DNA from: Croceicoccus bisphenolivorans
Lineage (GTDB): Bacteria > Pseudomonadota > Alphaproteobacteria > Sphingomonadales > Sphingomonadaceae
Assembly (NCBI RefSeq): GCF_001634625.1
Contig: NZ_LRSE01000005.1
Location: 62,001 to 126,000 of the forward strand
Direction: 5' to 3'
DNA: 64,000 nucleotides
The stretch's first letter is position 1. The number at the start of each line of letters is the position of its first letter. Shown one piece after another: positions 28,450 through 37,010 of the stretch. The position numbers and the translations under genes are program-made. The notes under the pieces were generated by a model. That model was not told the origin of the DNA, ran no database searches, and saw only the letters and a program-made list of their open reading frames with translations.

Positions 28450-29403
28450 TCAATCTGAACCTTCGATTTCCTCGATCAGTTCCCGCATGTCGGGTGGCAT
28501 GTCGCTGCTGAAGTGCAGCCGGTCGCCGGTAACTGGATGATCGAAGCCGAGAACGGCGGCGTGAAGCGCCTGCCGGGAGAATTTGAGCCGCTGGAGAAGC
28601 GGCCTGAGACGCGAATCGGGTCTTCCATAGACAGGATCCCCCAATAGCGGATGGCCGATTGACGACATGTGAACGCGGATCTGGTGGGTTCTTCCCGTCT
28701 CCAGCCTGCATTCGACCAGCGCTGCGCCGGTCAGCCGCCGCAACGTCGCGTAATGGGTAACGGCGCGCTTGCCCCTGTTCGAATTGTCGTCGAGCACGGC
28801 CATCTTCTTGCGATCGCGGTCGCTGCGTCCGATCATGCCGGTAATCGTGCCCGCTGGCGGGGTGGGGTGCCCCTTCACAACCGCGTTGTAGACCCGCTCG
28901 ATCGAGTGAACCGCGAACTGCGCGGCCAGCCCTTCGTGTGCGGCATCGCTTTTGGCGACCACGAGAAGCCCGGAAGTGTCCTTGTCGATCCGGTGCACGA
29001 TGCCGGGGCGGGCCACCCCGCCGATGCCGGAAAGCTGCCCGGCGCAGTGATGCAGCAGGGCATTGACCAGCGTACCGTCGGCATTCCCCGCGGCCGGATG
29101 GACGACCATGCCCGCAGGCTTGTCGATCACGATCAGGTACGCATCCTCGAATACGACGTTCAGCGGAATGTCCTGTGCGATGGCTTCGGCTGGCGCGACT
29201 TCGGGTACGGCAATCGCAAAAGCGCTGCCTGCGGGCGGCTTGGTCGAGGGCGAGGTGGCAACCGTGCCTCCGACAATGACGGCACCTTCGGCGATCAGCG
29301 CCTTGATCCGCTCACGCGACAAGTCGGTGATGTCGGCAAGCGCCTTGTCCAGCCGCTGGCCGCCACGTTCGATCGTGCCGTGAATGACTTCGTCGCCCCC
29401 CAT
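28450..29403 (-). CDS. rluD: 23S rRNA pseudouridine synthase RluD
   Basis: Converts uridines of 23S rRNA helix 69 to pseudouridine. The 317-residue protein has an N-terminal S4 RNA-binding domain (RLDKALADITDLSRERIKALIAEG) and the RluA-type catalytic domain with HRIDKDTSGLLVV, where the Asp is the nucleophile. The order next to rpoH is conserved in alphaproteobacteria, which favours RluD over other RluA family members. The start at 29403 is near the start of the divergent JAMM gene (17 bases between them), and no clear ribosome binding site is present. Confidence 0.9.
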   Translation of the reverse strand: MGGDEVIHGTIERGGQRLDKALADITDLSRERIKALIAEGAVIVGGTVATSPSTKPPAGSAFAIAVPEVAPAEAIAQDIPLNVVFEDAYLIVIDKPAGMVVHPAAGNADGTLVNALLHHCAGQLSGIGGVARPGIVHRIDKDTSGLLVVAKSDAAHEGLAAQFAVHSIERVYNAVVKGHPTPPAGTITGMIGRSDRDRKKMAVLDDNSNRGKRAVTHYATLRRLTGAALVECRLETGRTHQIRVHMSSIGHPLLGDPVYGRPDSRLRPLLQRLKFSRQALHAAVLGFDHPVTGDRLHFSSDMPPDMRELIEEIEGSD

Positions 29404-29420
29404 GATATGATAAATGGGAA

Positions 29421-29834
29421 ATGCGCATTCAAACGGCAAGTTCGATAAGGGAAACACTGATCGCGGCGGCGCGGGCGGCGCATCCGCGCGAATGTTGCGG
29501 GCTGCTGCTGGGGACGGCCACGGACGAAGCCGCGCGGATCAGCACGGCATGCATCGGGGAGATTCGCCCCTGCCGCAACGTCCATGCCGATCCCGAACAC
29601 CATTTCGAGATCGATCCGGCGGTGCTGATCGCGGCGCATCGCGCGGCGCGCGAGGGGGGAGCGTCAGTGCTAGGCTATTACCACTCTCATCCCATGGGAG
29701 AGCCGGTACCCTCGTTAACCGACAGGGAACAATCGGCATGCGACGGTAGGATATGGGCCATCGTGGCGGGGGAGCGGATCGGCTGGTGGCGGGACCTGCC
29801 CGAAGGGTTCGAGCAACTCGACCCACCGGTGTGA
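29421..29834 (+). CDS. JAMM/MPN-domain metalloprotease-like protein (M67 family)
   Basis: A 137-residue protein of the Mov34/MPN/PAD-1 type. The zinc motif is complete: a Glu in PRECCGLLLG, then YYHSHPMGEPVPSLTDRE (HxHx(7)SxxD pattern). Prokaryotic members cleave small ubiquitin-like or sulphur-carrier proteins, or act in cysteine synthesis; the partner is unknown here and no ubiquitin-like gene is adjacent. It is divergent from rluD. Confidence 0.88.
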   Translation: MRIQTASSIRETLIAAARAAHPRECCGLLLGTATDEAARISTACIGEIRPCRNVHADPEHHFEIDPAVLIAAHRAAREGGASVLGYYHSHPMGEPVPSLTDREQSACDGRIWAIVAGERIGWWRDLPEGFEQLDPPV

Positions 29835-29860
29835 GCATTCAATCCGCTGCAAGATCGGGA

Positions 29861-30028
29861 ATGAAGATGTGCTGGTGGACCAGAAACCACACGGGAGCGA
29901 TCCATCCCCCGAAGGATCGCTCCCGTGACATCGATCCGGACGAAATCGATGTCTTCACGGCCTGGAACAGAACCGTGAGGTGTTTCGTGCCGGACTTATC
30001 GCGGGAAACTGGCATTTTGAAAACCTAA
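29861..30028 (+). CDS. Possible small protein
   Basis: A 55-residue reading frame starting MKMCWWTRNHTGAIHPPK, with PDEIDVFTAWNRTVRCF in the middle. The composition looks protein-like (Trp, Cys, mixed charges), but nothing was recognised. It lies 26 bases after the JAMM gene. It carries an inverted repeat inside (29891-29926), which argues that this stretch may instead be a 3' structure of the JAMM transcript. Confidence 0.3.
   Translation: MKMCWWTRNHTGAIHPPKDRSRDIDPDEIDVFTAWNRTVRCFVPDLSRETGILKT
29891..29926. repeat. Perfect 13-base inverted repeat
   Basis: ACGGGAGCGATCC at 29891 is mirrored by GGATCGCTCCCGT at 29914 with a ten-base loop. It lies 57 bases after the JAMM stop codon. There is no T run on either side, so it could be a weak terminator, an RNA stability hairpin or a protein-binding palindrome. 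Confidence 0.75.
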
Positions 30029-30100
30029 AAGAACTTATAACCAGACCATAACGGATTGAATTATTCGTGAATCTGTCATGGTCTGGTCATATTATCGGGT

Positions 30101-30907
30101 TCAGACCGCGTCGAGGGCTATGCCCTGCGCCTGCCGCATATCGGTTTCGTACCGGTTGCTGACGCGCAGGTTGTTCTGCACATGGGTCACTCCGCTGACG
30201 AGATCGGTGCAGTCTTCCGCCCGGCGTTTTGCCGCCTTCGAAGAGACTGTTCCGTCTAGAGTGACTTCGCGTTCCTGTACTGTGACGGTTACATCGCGGG
30301 CATCGACATAACGATCCTCAGTCAGGCGATCGCAGACATCGTCGAGTATGCGCTCGTCGGAACGGGTGTAATTCTGCGGTCCGGCACCGCGATGGTCCAT
30401 TTCCCGGCGGCGGGCAGCATCATCGTCTCCGAACCAGCTCGCTATCTCGTCGCCCGCCCTTTCGAGAAACGGGCGGCGCGGGTCGCGATCATCGTCGTAG
30501 TCGGGACGGTATCCCATGCCACCATACCCGAACCCATATGGCGTAACGCCATATTGGCTTCGCGCAGGGTCGACATAGTCCCGGCCGCCATAACTTTCGC
30601 TGGTAAAGCGACCGTACCCTACATCCGGATCGCGGGAATAACGCTCGCTTCTTGTGTGTATGCGGCGTCCTTCGTCAGCTCTGTCGTCGTAATAGCGATT
30701 GCGCCTTTGCTGCCGCATTTCCGGGGCGCGTTCCCGTCTGCCATAGTCTGCGCCGCCGTAATGGCCCGTACCGCGAATTTCGGTGCGTTCGTAATCTACC
30801 GCCGTGTCGCCGGGCTGTCCCCCGGTCTGATCCCACTGCTGGGCTTGCTTCGTGTCCTGTTCGTAGTCGTTTTGCAGGTCGGAGTGTCGTTCGTAACGGT
30901 TGTTCAT
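30101..30907 (-). CDS. BON-domain protein with Tyr/Arg/Asp-rich N-terminus
   Basis: A 268-residue protein without signal peptide. The C-terminal BON domain (about 180-250, DERILDDVCDRLTEDRYVDARDVTVTVQEREVTL with GTVSS) is a phospholipid-associated fold found in stress and envelope proteins. The first 150 residues are low complexity, rich in Tyr, Arg, Asp and Gly (for example YGFGYGGMGYRPDYDDDRD). The N-terminal half is probably disordered. It stands alone with a 209-base upstream region. Confidence 0.85.
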   Translation of the reverse strand: MNNRYERHSDLQNDYEQDTKQAQQWDQTGGQPGDTAVDYERTEIRGTGHYGGADYGRRERAPEMRQQRRNRYYDDRADEGRRIHTRSERYSRDPDVGYGRFTSESYGGRDYVDPARSQYGVTPYGFGYGGMGYRPDYDDDRDPRRPFLERAGDEIASWFGDDDAARRREMDHRGAGPQNYTRSDERILDDVCDRLTEDRYVDARDVTVTVQEREVTLDGTVSSKAAKRRAEDCTDLVSGVTHVQNNLRVSNRYETDMRQAQGIALDAV

Positions 30908-31116
30908 GGCGTCTCTCCATGTGCTGCCGGTTGTCCTGGACCGGTGCGGACGACAGCGTTGCCCGGCACCGGCGTCCCGCAGAGTGCGGGTGGCTGTACC
31001 GGATCAACGGCTGGACGCGGGGGAAGGTCCGCCAGCCAGCGCAGCTTGCGGGCGGCTCATCGCATCACAAAACTATGATAAATTTAGGTAATTTTCGATC
31101 TGACGCAAGCGTGGGG

Positions 31117-31560
31117 CTATTCGCCGAACAGCTTCCTGACCAATGCGTCGGCAGAGCATTTCTCGTCCGCCACCTCGAAACGCTGATACACCTCGTAAGC
31201 GTCGGTTTCGCTCACGCCCATCTTCGCGAAATAGCCGTAATAGTCGGCGTCCGCTTCGGGATAGTCGGCAAGATAGGCTAGATGCGCGCGCTTCAGGTGG
31301 TCGGGCATTTCGACCATACGGGAATAGCAGGCTGCGCGGCCATATTCGCGGCTTCGCAGGATGGGCAGGCCGGTTTCCTTCTTGAACCCGGTGACGAGTG
31401 CCTGTGCAACCTCCAGCTCCTCGCTCGTCAGGTTCAGATTGTCGAACCGGTCGCTGTCGTCGGCCAGCCCGTCACAGGCCGACAGGACGAGAAGCGCAGG
31501 GGCAAGGCCTGCCAAGGCGGCGAATTTGCGCAAGCGTGCAGCGCCGATCGGTTCGTGCAA
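31117..31560 (-). CDS. Small lipoprotein of unknown function
   Basis: A 147-residue exported protein with a lipobox LVLSAC at the end of a clear signal peptide (about residues 1-29). The mature part is charged and helical with several Tyr (DYPEADADYYGYFAKMG) and two further Cys. The start chosen is a TTG at 31560 with AAGGGACAGC just before it. The frame stays open upstream to 31662, but that part is not signal-like. It is probably membrane-anchored in the periplasm; no family was recognised. Confidence 0.7.
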   Translation of the reverse strand: MHEPIGAARLRKFAALAGLAPALLVLSACDGLADDSDRFDNLNLTSEELEVAQALVTGFKKETGLPILRSREYGRAACYSRMVEMPDHLKRAHLAYLADYPEADADYYGYFAKMGVSETDAYEVYQRFEVADEKCSADALVRKLFGE

Positions 31561-31906
31561 AGCTGTCCCTTCCCGTTCAGGCCCGCATCCCTGCAGGCAG
31601 CGCCACCCTGTGGCCGGATGCGCCAGCCGTGCAGTGTGCCATAACCGGCACCTCCCGGCCACCGTGGTTGGTTCCGGTGCAAACCCTGTCCTTACCCGGC
31701 TTTCCTCACCCGCATCGCGGCGCTATGCACTGGCCGCCTATGGTCGAGTTTCCGCAACGCTTCGTCTTTTCCTTCCTCCGTGGCGCCAATTCCCTGCGCG
31801 CGATCGGCAAACCGGTTCTCGAAGCCGGAAGATTTTTTCCTGCCTGTGCCGGTTTCATCAACGATTTCAGGTTATCGGCCCCCGAGATTGACTGGAGAGC
31901 CGCACG
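31561..31906. other. Intergenic region between a lipoprotein gene and chpT
   Basis: About 350 bases without a supported gene. It must hold the promoters of the divergent lipoprotein gene and of chpT. No palindrome or terminator was seen. A short open frame that ends at the chpT start is discussed under rejected items. Confidence 0.45.
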
Positions 31907-32575
31907 ATGAGCACCGACCCGACCCTTCTGGCCAACCTGATGTGTTCGCGCCTGTGCCACGATCTGCTGTCCCCGGTGGGCGGGATGACCAACGGCATAG
32001 AATTGCTGGCCGACGAGACCGATCCGGCGATGCGCGAACAATGCATCGAACTGCTGGCGCAGGGTGCGCGGCGCACGGCGACGAAGCTGCGCTTCTTCCG
32101 GCTGGCCTTTGGCGCGGCGGGCGGTTTCGATGCTGAGCTGCCGGTGAAGGAAGTGCGCGAACTGGTCGATTCGCTGGCCGGCGAAGCACGCGAGGTAAAG
32201 GTTCAGTGGACGCTGAATGTCGAAACCCTGCCCAAGGCTGCGGTAAAGGTCTTGCTCAATTTCGCGCTTCTCGCCATCGAGGCTTTGCCGCGCGGCGGCA
32301 CGGTGACCCTTGCGGTGGAGGATAGCGGCTCCACGCACGAAATCGCCGTCCGCGCGGAAGGGATGCGCATCGCCTTCGACCCCCACGTGGGCGAGGCCAT
32401 GGACGGGAATGTGGCGATGGACGATCTGAATGCCCATACGGCCCCGGCGGAGCTGGTCCGGCTGGTCAGCGCGGGCTGCGGCGGCGGGGTGCAGCATGCC
32501 CGGTCGGACGATGCGCTGATTCTTGGCGCGATCCTGCCTTACGGTGCCGCCGCAACCCATGGTGCCCATGCCTGA
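31907..32575 (+). CDS. chpT: Histidine phosphotransferase ChpT
   Basis: In alphaproteobacteria ChpT takes phosphate from the hybrid kinase CckA and passes it to CtrA and CpdR. The 222-residue protein has the DHp-like helix with the phosphorylated His in ASRLCHD-type context (here SRLCHDLLSPVGGMTNGIEL) and a degenerate ATPase-like C-terminal domain (about 80-215, VKVLLNFALLAIEALPRGG). ClpXP, which destroys CtrA, is encoded about 12 kb away. The stop codon overlaps the start of the following amidase gene by eight bases. Confidence 0.9.
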   Translation: MSTDPTLLANLMCSRLCHDLLSPVGGMTNGIELLADETDPAMREQCIELLAQGARRTATKLRFFRLAFGAAGGFDAELPVKEVRELVDSLAGEAREVKVQWTLNVETLPKAAVKVLLNFALLAIEALPRGGTVTLAVEDSGSTHEIAVRAEGMRIAFDPHVGEAMDGNVAMDDLNAHTAPAELVRLVSAGCGGGVQHARSDDALILGAILPYGAAATHGAHA

Positions 32576-33293
32576 GCGGCGGCGCTTCCGCCCGCGGGTC
32601 GACATAGACCTCGAATGTCCCTCGCCCAACTGGGACGAACGGATGCTGCCGATCTCGATGGTCGTGCTGCACTATACCGACATGCCGGACGTCAACGATG
32701 CCATCGACAAGATGTGCAATCCCGACAGCAAGGTCAGCGCGCATTACTGCATCACGCGCGGCGGCAAGATCGTGCAGATGGTGGAGGAAGAAAAGCGTGC
32801 ATGGCACGCGGGCCGTTCCTACTGGCGCGGGCAATCCGACGTGAACTCCGCCTCGATCGGGATCGAGCTGGACAATCCCGGCCACACCTGGGGCTATGAA
32901 CATTTTCCCGAAGACCAGATGCAGGTGCTGATCCGCCTGTTGAACGACATCGTGAAGCGGCATGACATCCCGCGCGCCAACATCGTCGGCCATTCCGATG
33001 TCGCTCCCGCGCGCAAGGACGATCCGGGCGAAAAGTTCGACTGGGACCGGCTGGGCAAGCATCGGCTGGCGTTGAGCAAGCCCGACATCCGACTGGGCGA
33101 TCCGTTCGACAATGACGGTTCGTTCTACCTCGGCCTCGAACGCTTCGGATATGACATTGCCGACGGCCACGCGGCGGTAAAGGCATTCCAGCGCCGGTTC
33201 CGGCCGGAACGCATCGATGGAGAGATCGACGGGGAGATCCGTGCGATCCTGTTCGGATTGCTCTTGGAACGCGATCGCGGTCTCGCTAGATAG
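32568..33293 (+). CDS. N-acetylmuramoyl-L-alanine amidase (AmpD-like, Amidase_2)
   Basis: A 241-residue enzyme that splits the bond between N-acetylmuramic acid and the peptide in muropeptides or peptidoglycan. Zinc ligands are in MVVLHYTD and HSDVAPARKDDPG (His and Asp), with ASIGIELDNPG between. A peptidoglycan-binding-like C-terminal helix region follows (about 190-240). No signal peptide is visible, so it is probably cytoplasmic like AmpD and acts in wall recycling. The start overlaps chpT. Confidence 0.88.
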   Translation: MPERRRFRPRVDIDLECPSPNWDERMLPISMVVLHYTDMPDVNDAIDKMCNPDSKVSAHYCITRGGKIVQMVEEEKRAWHAGRSYWRGQSDVNSASIGIELDNPGHTWGYEHFPEDQMQVLIRLLNDIVKRHDIPRANIVGHSDVAPARKDDPGEKFDWDRLGKHRLALSKPDIRLGDPFDNDGSFYLGLERFGYDIADGHAAVKAFQRRFRPERIDGEIDGEIRAILFGLLLERDRGLAR

Positions 33294-33302
33294 CATCCCG
33301 CA

Positions 33303-33729
33303 CCGGGGGGCCGGGCAGCCGCGTCGGGCCTGGGTTCTCTCTGGCTCGCCGAGGAAAGTCCGGGCTCCACGAAACAAGGGTGGCGGGTAACGCCCGCCGG
33401 TCCATCTTCGGATGGGCAAGGGAAAGTGCCACAGAGAGTATACCGCCGATGGAGGGAAACCTCACAGGCAAGGGTGAAAGGGTGCGGCAAGAGCGCACCG
33501 CGCGACCGGCAACGGAAGCGGCATGGCAAACCCCACCCGGAGCAAGGCCGAATAGGGACGGCGCGCCCGGCCGCAAGGTGCAGGGCAGGGGTGTTTCGCC
33601 CCGTGACCGTCCGGGTTGGCTGCTTGAGCGCTGCGGCAACGCAGGGCCGAGATGAATGGCTGCCGTCACGGATACGGTGCCGCATGGCATACCGTCTGTG
33701 TCACAGAACCCGGCTTACAGGCCCCCCGG
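33303..33729 (+). ncRNA. rnpB: RNase P RNA (bacterial class A)
   Basis: The RNA subunit of RNase P, which makes the 5' ends of tRNAs. The terminal P1 helix is CCGGGGGGCC (33303) paired with GGCCCCCCGG (33720). The near-universal blocks GAGGAAAGTCCGGGCTCC (about 33351) and ACAGAACCCGGCTTACAG (about 33703) are present. The length of about 427 bases is normal. It starts 10 bases after the amidase stop and is followed 34 bases later by the enoyl-CoA hydratase start. Confidence 0.96.
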
Positions 33730-33763
33730 TGCATTCAGGGGTCATTCGGCAAGGATAAGGGCG

Positions 33764-34546
33764 ATGAGGGATCCGGTACTGGTCAGCGATATCGATGCAG
33801 GCGCGATCCGCGTCATCACGCTCAATATGCCGGACAAACGCAATCCTCTGACGGGCGCCGCGATGCTGGACGCGCTGGAGAACGCGCTGCGCGCAGCCGA
33901 TGCCGCCGATGCGGTGCGCTGCGTCGTGCTGACGGGTGCGGGGAGCGCTTTTTCGTCCGGCGGCGATCTTAACGACATGGTGCCCGGCGGGGCGCTGGTC
34001 AGCGAGGATCCGGCCCGCACGCGCGACAATTACCGTACAGGCATCCAGCGCCTGCCCCGCCTGTTCGAATCGATCGAGGTGCCGGTGATCGCGGCGGTGA
34101 ACGGCGCTGCCGTCGGCGCAGGGTGCGACCTTGCCTGCATGTGCGACATCCGCATCGCGGGCCAATCGGCGCGCTTTGCCGAAAGCTTCGTCAAGCTGGG
34201 CCTGATTTCCGGTGATGGCGGTGCGTGGCTGCTGCCTGCCGTCGTCGGCTATTCGCAGGCGGCGGAAATGGCGCTGACCGGCGACTGGGTCGGTGCCGAA
34301 GCGGCGCTGGCGATGGGCCTCGTCTCGCGGGTGGTGGCGGATGCGGACCTGATGGACATGGCGCTGGACCTGGCCCGCCGGATCGCGGCAAACCCGCCGC
34401 AGGCGACACGCATTACCAAGCGTCTGCTCAAACGCTGGCGCGACGCATCGCTGGATGACGTGCTGGACCATGCCGCATCGGCGCAGGCGCTGATGCACAC
34501 CACGGCCGAACACCGCGCGGCCGTGGACCGTTTCCTCAAGCGCTAG
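33764..34546 (+). CDS. Enoyl-CoA hydratase/isomerase family protein
   Basis: A 260-residue crotonase-fold enzyme acting on acyl-CoA thioesters, probably in beta-oxidation or a related pathway. The oxyanion-hole motifs are visible in AFSSGGDL and NGAAVGAGCDLACMCDIR. The second catalytic region reads FVKLGLISGDGGAWLLP, where the usual Glu of the hydratases at PExxLG is replaced, so the exact reaction is unsure. The start at 33764 has AAGGGCG upstream; in-frame upstream sequence overlaps rnpB and is not coding. Confidence 0.87.
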   Translation: MRDPVLVSDIDAGAIRVITLNMPDKRNPLTGAAMLDALENALRAADAADAVRCVVLTGAGSAFSSGGDLNDMVPGGALVSEDPARTRDNYRTGIQRLPRLFESIEVPVIAAVNGAAVGAGCDLACMCDIRIAGQSARFAESFVKLGLISGDGGAWLLPAVVGYSQAAEMALTGDWVGAEAALAMGLVSRVVADADLMDMALDLARRIAANPPQATRITKRLLKRWRDASLDDVLDHAASAQALMHTTAEHRAAVDRFLKR

Positions 34547-34570
34547 GCGAATGCCCGACGCCGGGGCGCG

Positions 34571-35881
34571 TCAGCCCCGGCCGACCCCGGTGTAGGCGAA
34601 ACCGGCCTGGGCCATGTCCGCCGGGTCATAGACATTGCGCAGGTCGATCAGCACGGGCGCCTTGGCCAGCGTCTTGACGCGATCGAGGTCCAGCGCGCGG
34701 AAAGCGTCCCACTCCGTCACGATGACGACCGCGTCCGCACCTTCGATCGCTTCGTAGGGGCTGCCGGTCATCGTGACGAAAGGCATCATCGGCGCGGCAA
34801 GGTCCATGCCTTCCGGATCATAGGCGGCGATCGCGACGCCCGCGTCGTCCAGCGCCTGCGCGATGGCGATGGCGGGTGAATCGCGCATGTCATCGGTGTT
34901 CGGCTTGAAGGTCAGGCCCAGCATCGCGACTTTCTTGCCGCGCGCGCCTTCGGCTCCGCCCAGTGCTTCGATCACCTTGCGGCCCATCGCGCGCTTGCGG
35001 CTGTCGTTGACCTTGACCACCGCCTCCACGATGCGGACCGGACTGTCGAAGTCCTCCGCCGTTTTCAGTAGCGCCAGCGTATCCTTGGGGAAGCACGATC
35101 CGCCATAGCCGGGGCCGGCGTGGAGGAACTTCGAACCGATCCGGTTGTCGAGGCCGATGCCGCGCGCCACGTCCTGCACGTCAGCGCCGACGCGCTCGCA
35201 AAGATCCGCCATCTCGTTGATGAAGGTGATCTTGGTGGCAAGAAAGGCGTTGCCCGCGTACTTGATCAGCTCGCTCGTACGGCGGCCGGTGAACAGGATC
35301 GGCGCCTTGTTCAGGAACAGCGGGCGATAGACGTCGCGCATGACTTCGCGGCCGAACTCGTCCTCTGCGCCGATGACGATGCGGTCGGGGCGCTTGAAAT
35401 CGCTGATCGCCGCACCCTCGCGCAGGAATTCGGGGTTGGAGACGACGGCAAAGCGGTGCGGCGTGCCGCTTTCGGTCAGGATGCGTTCCACCGCGTCACC
35501 CGTACCCACGGGCACGGTCGACTTCGTGACCACGACCGCCGGGCCGGACAGCTTTTCGCCGATTTCGCGGGCGACCTGGTACACGAACGTGAGGTCGGCA
35601 TGCCCGTCACCGCGCCGCGAAGGTGTGCCGACCGCGATGAAGATCGCGTCCGCACCCTTGATCGCGGATCCCAGATCGTTCGAGAAAGTAAGACGACCGC
35701 CGCGTACGTTGGATGCCACCAGCTCGGCCAAGCCGGGCTCGTAAATCGGCATGATGTTCTTTTCCAGCGCGGCGATCTTGGCATCGTCCTTGTCGACGCA
35801 GACGACTTCATGACCGAAATCGGCAAAGCACGCACCGGAAACAAGCCCGACATAGCCCGAGCCTACCATCGCGATCTTCAT
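34571..35881 (-). CDS. ugd: UDP-glucose 6-dehydrogenase
   Basis: Oxidises UDP-glucose to UDP-glucuronate for capsule, exopolysaccharide or lipid decoration. The 436-residue protein has the NAD motif GSGYVGLVSG, the GTPS region and the catalytic Cys in GPGYGGSCFPKDT. It is of normal length. It converges with the enoyl-CoA hydratase gene (24 bases) and lies downstream of the metallophosphatase gene on the same strand. Confidence 0.96.
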   Translation of the reverse strand: MKIAMVGSGYVGLVSGACFADFGHEVVCVDKDDAKIAALEKNIMPIYEPGLAELVASNVRGGRLTFSNDLGSAIKGADAIFIAVGTPSRRGDGHADLTFVYQVAREIGEKLSGPAVVVTKSTVPVGTGDAVERILTESGTPHRFAVVSNPEFLREGAAISDFKRPDRIVIGAEDEFGREVMRDVYRPLFLNKAPILFTGRRTSELIKYAGNAFLATKITFINEMADLCERVGADVQDVARGIGLDNRIGSKFLHAGPGYGGSCFPKDTLALLKTAEDFDSPVRIVEAVVKVNDSRKRAMGRKVIEALGGAEGARGKKVAMLGLTFKPNTDDMRDSPAIAIAQALDDAGVAIAAYDPEGMDLAAPMMPFVTMTGSPYEAIEGADAVVIVTEWDAFRALDLDRVKTLAKAPVLIDLRNVYDPADMAQAGFAYTGVGRG

Positions 35882-35942
35882 TGAATTCCCCTGATACGAA
35901 CTTGCAGAGCATGTGGTTGCGGCGTCGCCGCGCTATGGATCA

Positions 35943-36734
35943 TCAGACGGTCGCTTCCATGAACCAGCGGTCGGTGTCCTGCAAGCCGATGGCCGTCAGG
36001 TTTCCGGTCCGGAAGGCGCCGGTGTCGATGCCGATGCGGTTGGGCCAGCGGCGCGGGGCGTGGATGTCCACTGTCTCGCGGATGGTGTGGCCGTGAACGA
36101 CGCAGAATTCGAATGACTGTGGATGGCTCAGGAACGGCTCGCGGATCCAGCGCACGTCGCCGGCCACTTGTGTTTCGATCGTGCGCGACGGATCGATCCC
36201 CGCATGGACGAAGACGTAATCGCCCAGCGCGATCAGGTTCTCCATCCCCGAAATGAAGTCGATGTCGGCCTGCGGGACGAGCGCGGGCAGCCGTTCGTGC
36301 AGCTCCTTGATCGACAGGCCGCGATATTCGCTGAGCGGTATGCCGTAGCTCAGGATCGTTTCGCGCCCGCCAACGCGCAGAAAGTGGCGCAGCGCGACCG
36401 GATCGTCCATCGCGCGCAGGAACATTTCCTCGTGATTGCCCATCAGGATGCGCACCGGCCGCCTTTGCCGCCATTCGCGGGCGGCGGCGATAACGCCTGC
36501 GCTGTGGGGGCCACGATCGACAAGATCGCCGAGCAGGATGACGAGACTGTTCGCATTGCCGCGCGCGGCATCGTCGGCATCGATGCGTTCGATCATCTGC
36601 CGGAACAGGTCCAGCCGCCCGTGGATGTCGCCAACGGCATAGACGCGCGTGTTATCCGGCAGGCGTGGCATACCTGCGCTTGCGTCATGGCGCTGCCCGG
36701 CTCTGGCCAGGAGGTTGGAGAAAGCTTTCAACAC
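35943..36734 (-). CDS. Metallophosphoesterase (serine/threonine phosphatase-like)
   Basis: A 263-residue cytoplasmic phosphatase of the PPP fold. All metal motifs are present: GDIHGRLD, GDLVDRGPHS and GNHEEM, with a later HAGID and HGHT. This set fits bacterial PrpA/ApaH-like enzymes that act on phosphoproteins or dinucleoside polyphosphates. Substrate cannot be told. It lies 61 bases upstream of ugd on the same strand. Confidence 0.9.
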   Translation of the reverse strand: MLKAFSNLLARAGQRHDASAGMPRLPDNTRVYAVGDIHGRLDLFRQMIERIDADDAARGNANSLVILLGDLVDRGPHSAGVIAAAREWRQRRPVRILMGNHEEMFLRAMDDPVALRHFLRVGGRETILSYGIPLSEYRGLSIKELHERLPALVPQADIDFISGMENLIALGDYVFVHAGIDPSRTIETQVAGDVRWIREPFLSHPQSFEFCVVHGHTIRETVDIHAPRRWPNRIGIDTGAFRTGNLTAIGLQDTDRWFMEATV

Positions 36735-37010
36735 AGATGACTTCGCTTTGGTGGCGCCTTCTAGTTGTGCGGCGCCCAGTACTCAACTCCTGATAGGGGT
36801 GTGGGGTTTCGGTTGCGTTGCGGCAACGGGGCCGTTGCAAAAAATCCACACATCTTCCGCGCTTTGACGGTCATCGGAAAATGTCACTTGTGCACTGCAC
36901 CACTACATTGCAGTTTTGTTTCGCATTCGTAACCAGGCGCGCAATGAACGATGCCGGAACGGATTGCAGGAGGGGTGGGGATCCTTGAAGACAACATGAG
37001 GGAAAACAAC

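Noticed and set aside
31740-31910. Open frame of 56 residues ending with an ATGA overlap at the chpT start
   Set aside because: The overlap is tempting, but there is no ribosome binding site before its ATG and the frame is open upstream by chance; the composition gives no protein-like pattern. It may deserve a check by comparison with relatives.
33656-33763. N-terminal extension of the enoyl-CoA hydratase
   Set aside because: It lies inside RNase P RNA; the good ribosome binding site is just before 33764.
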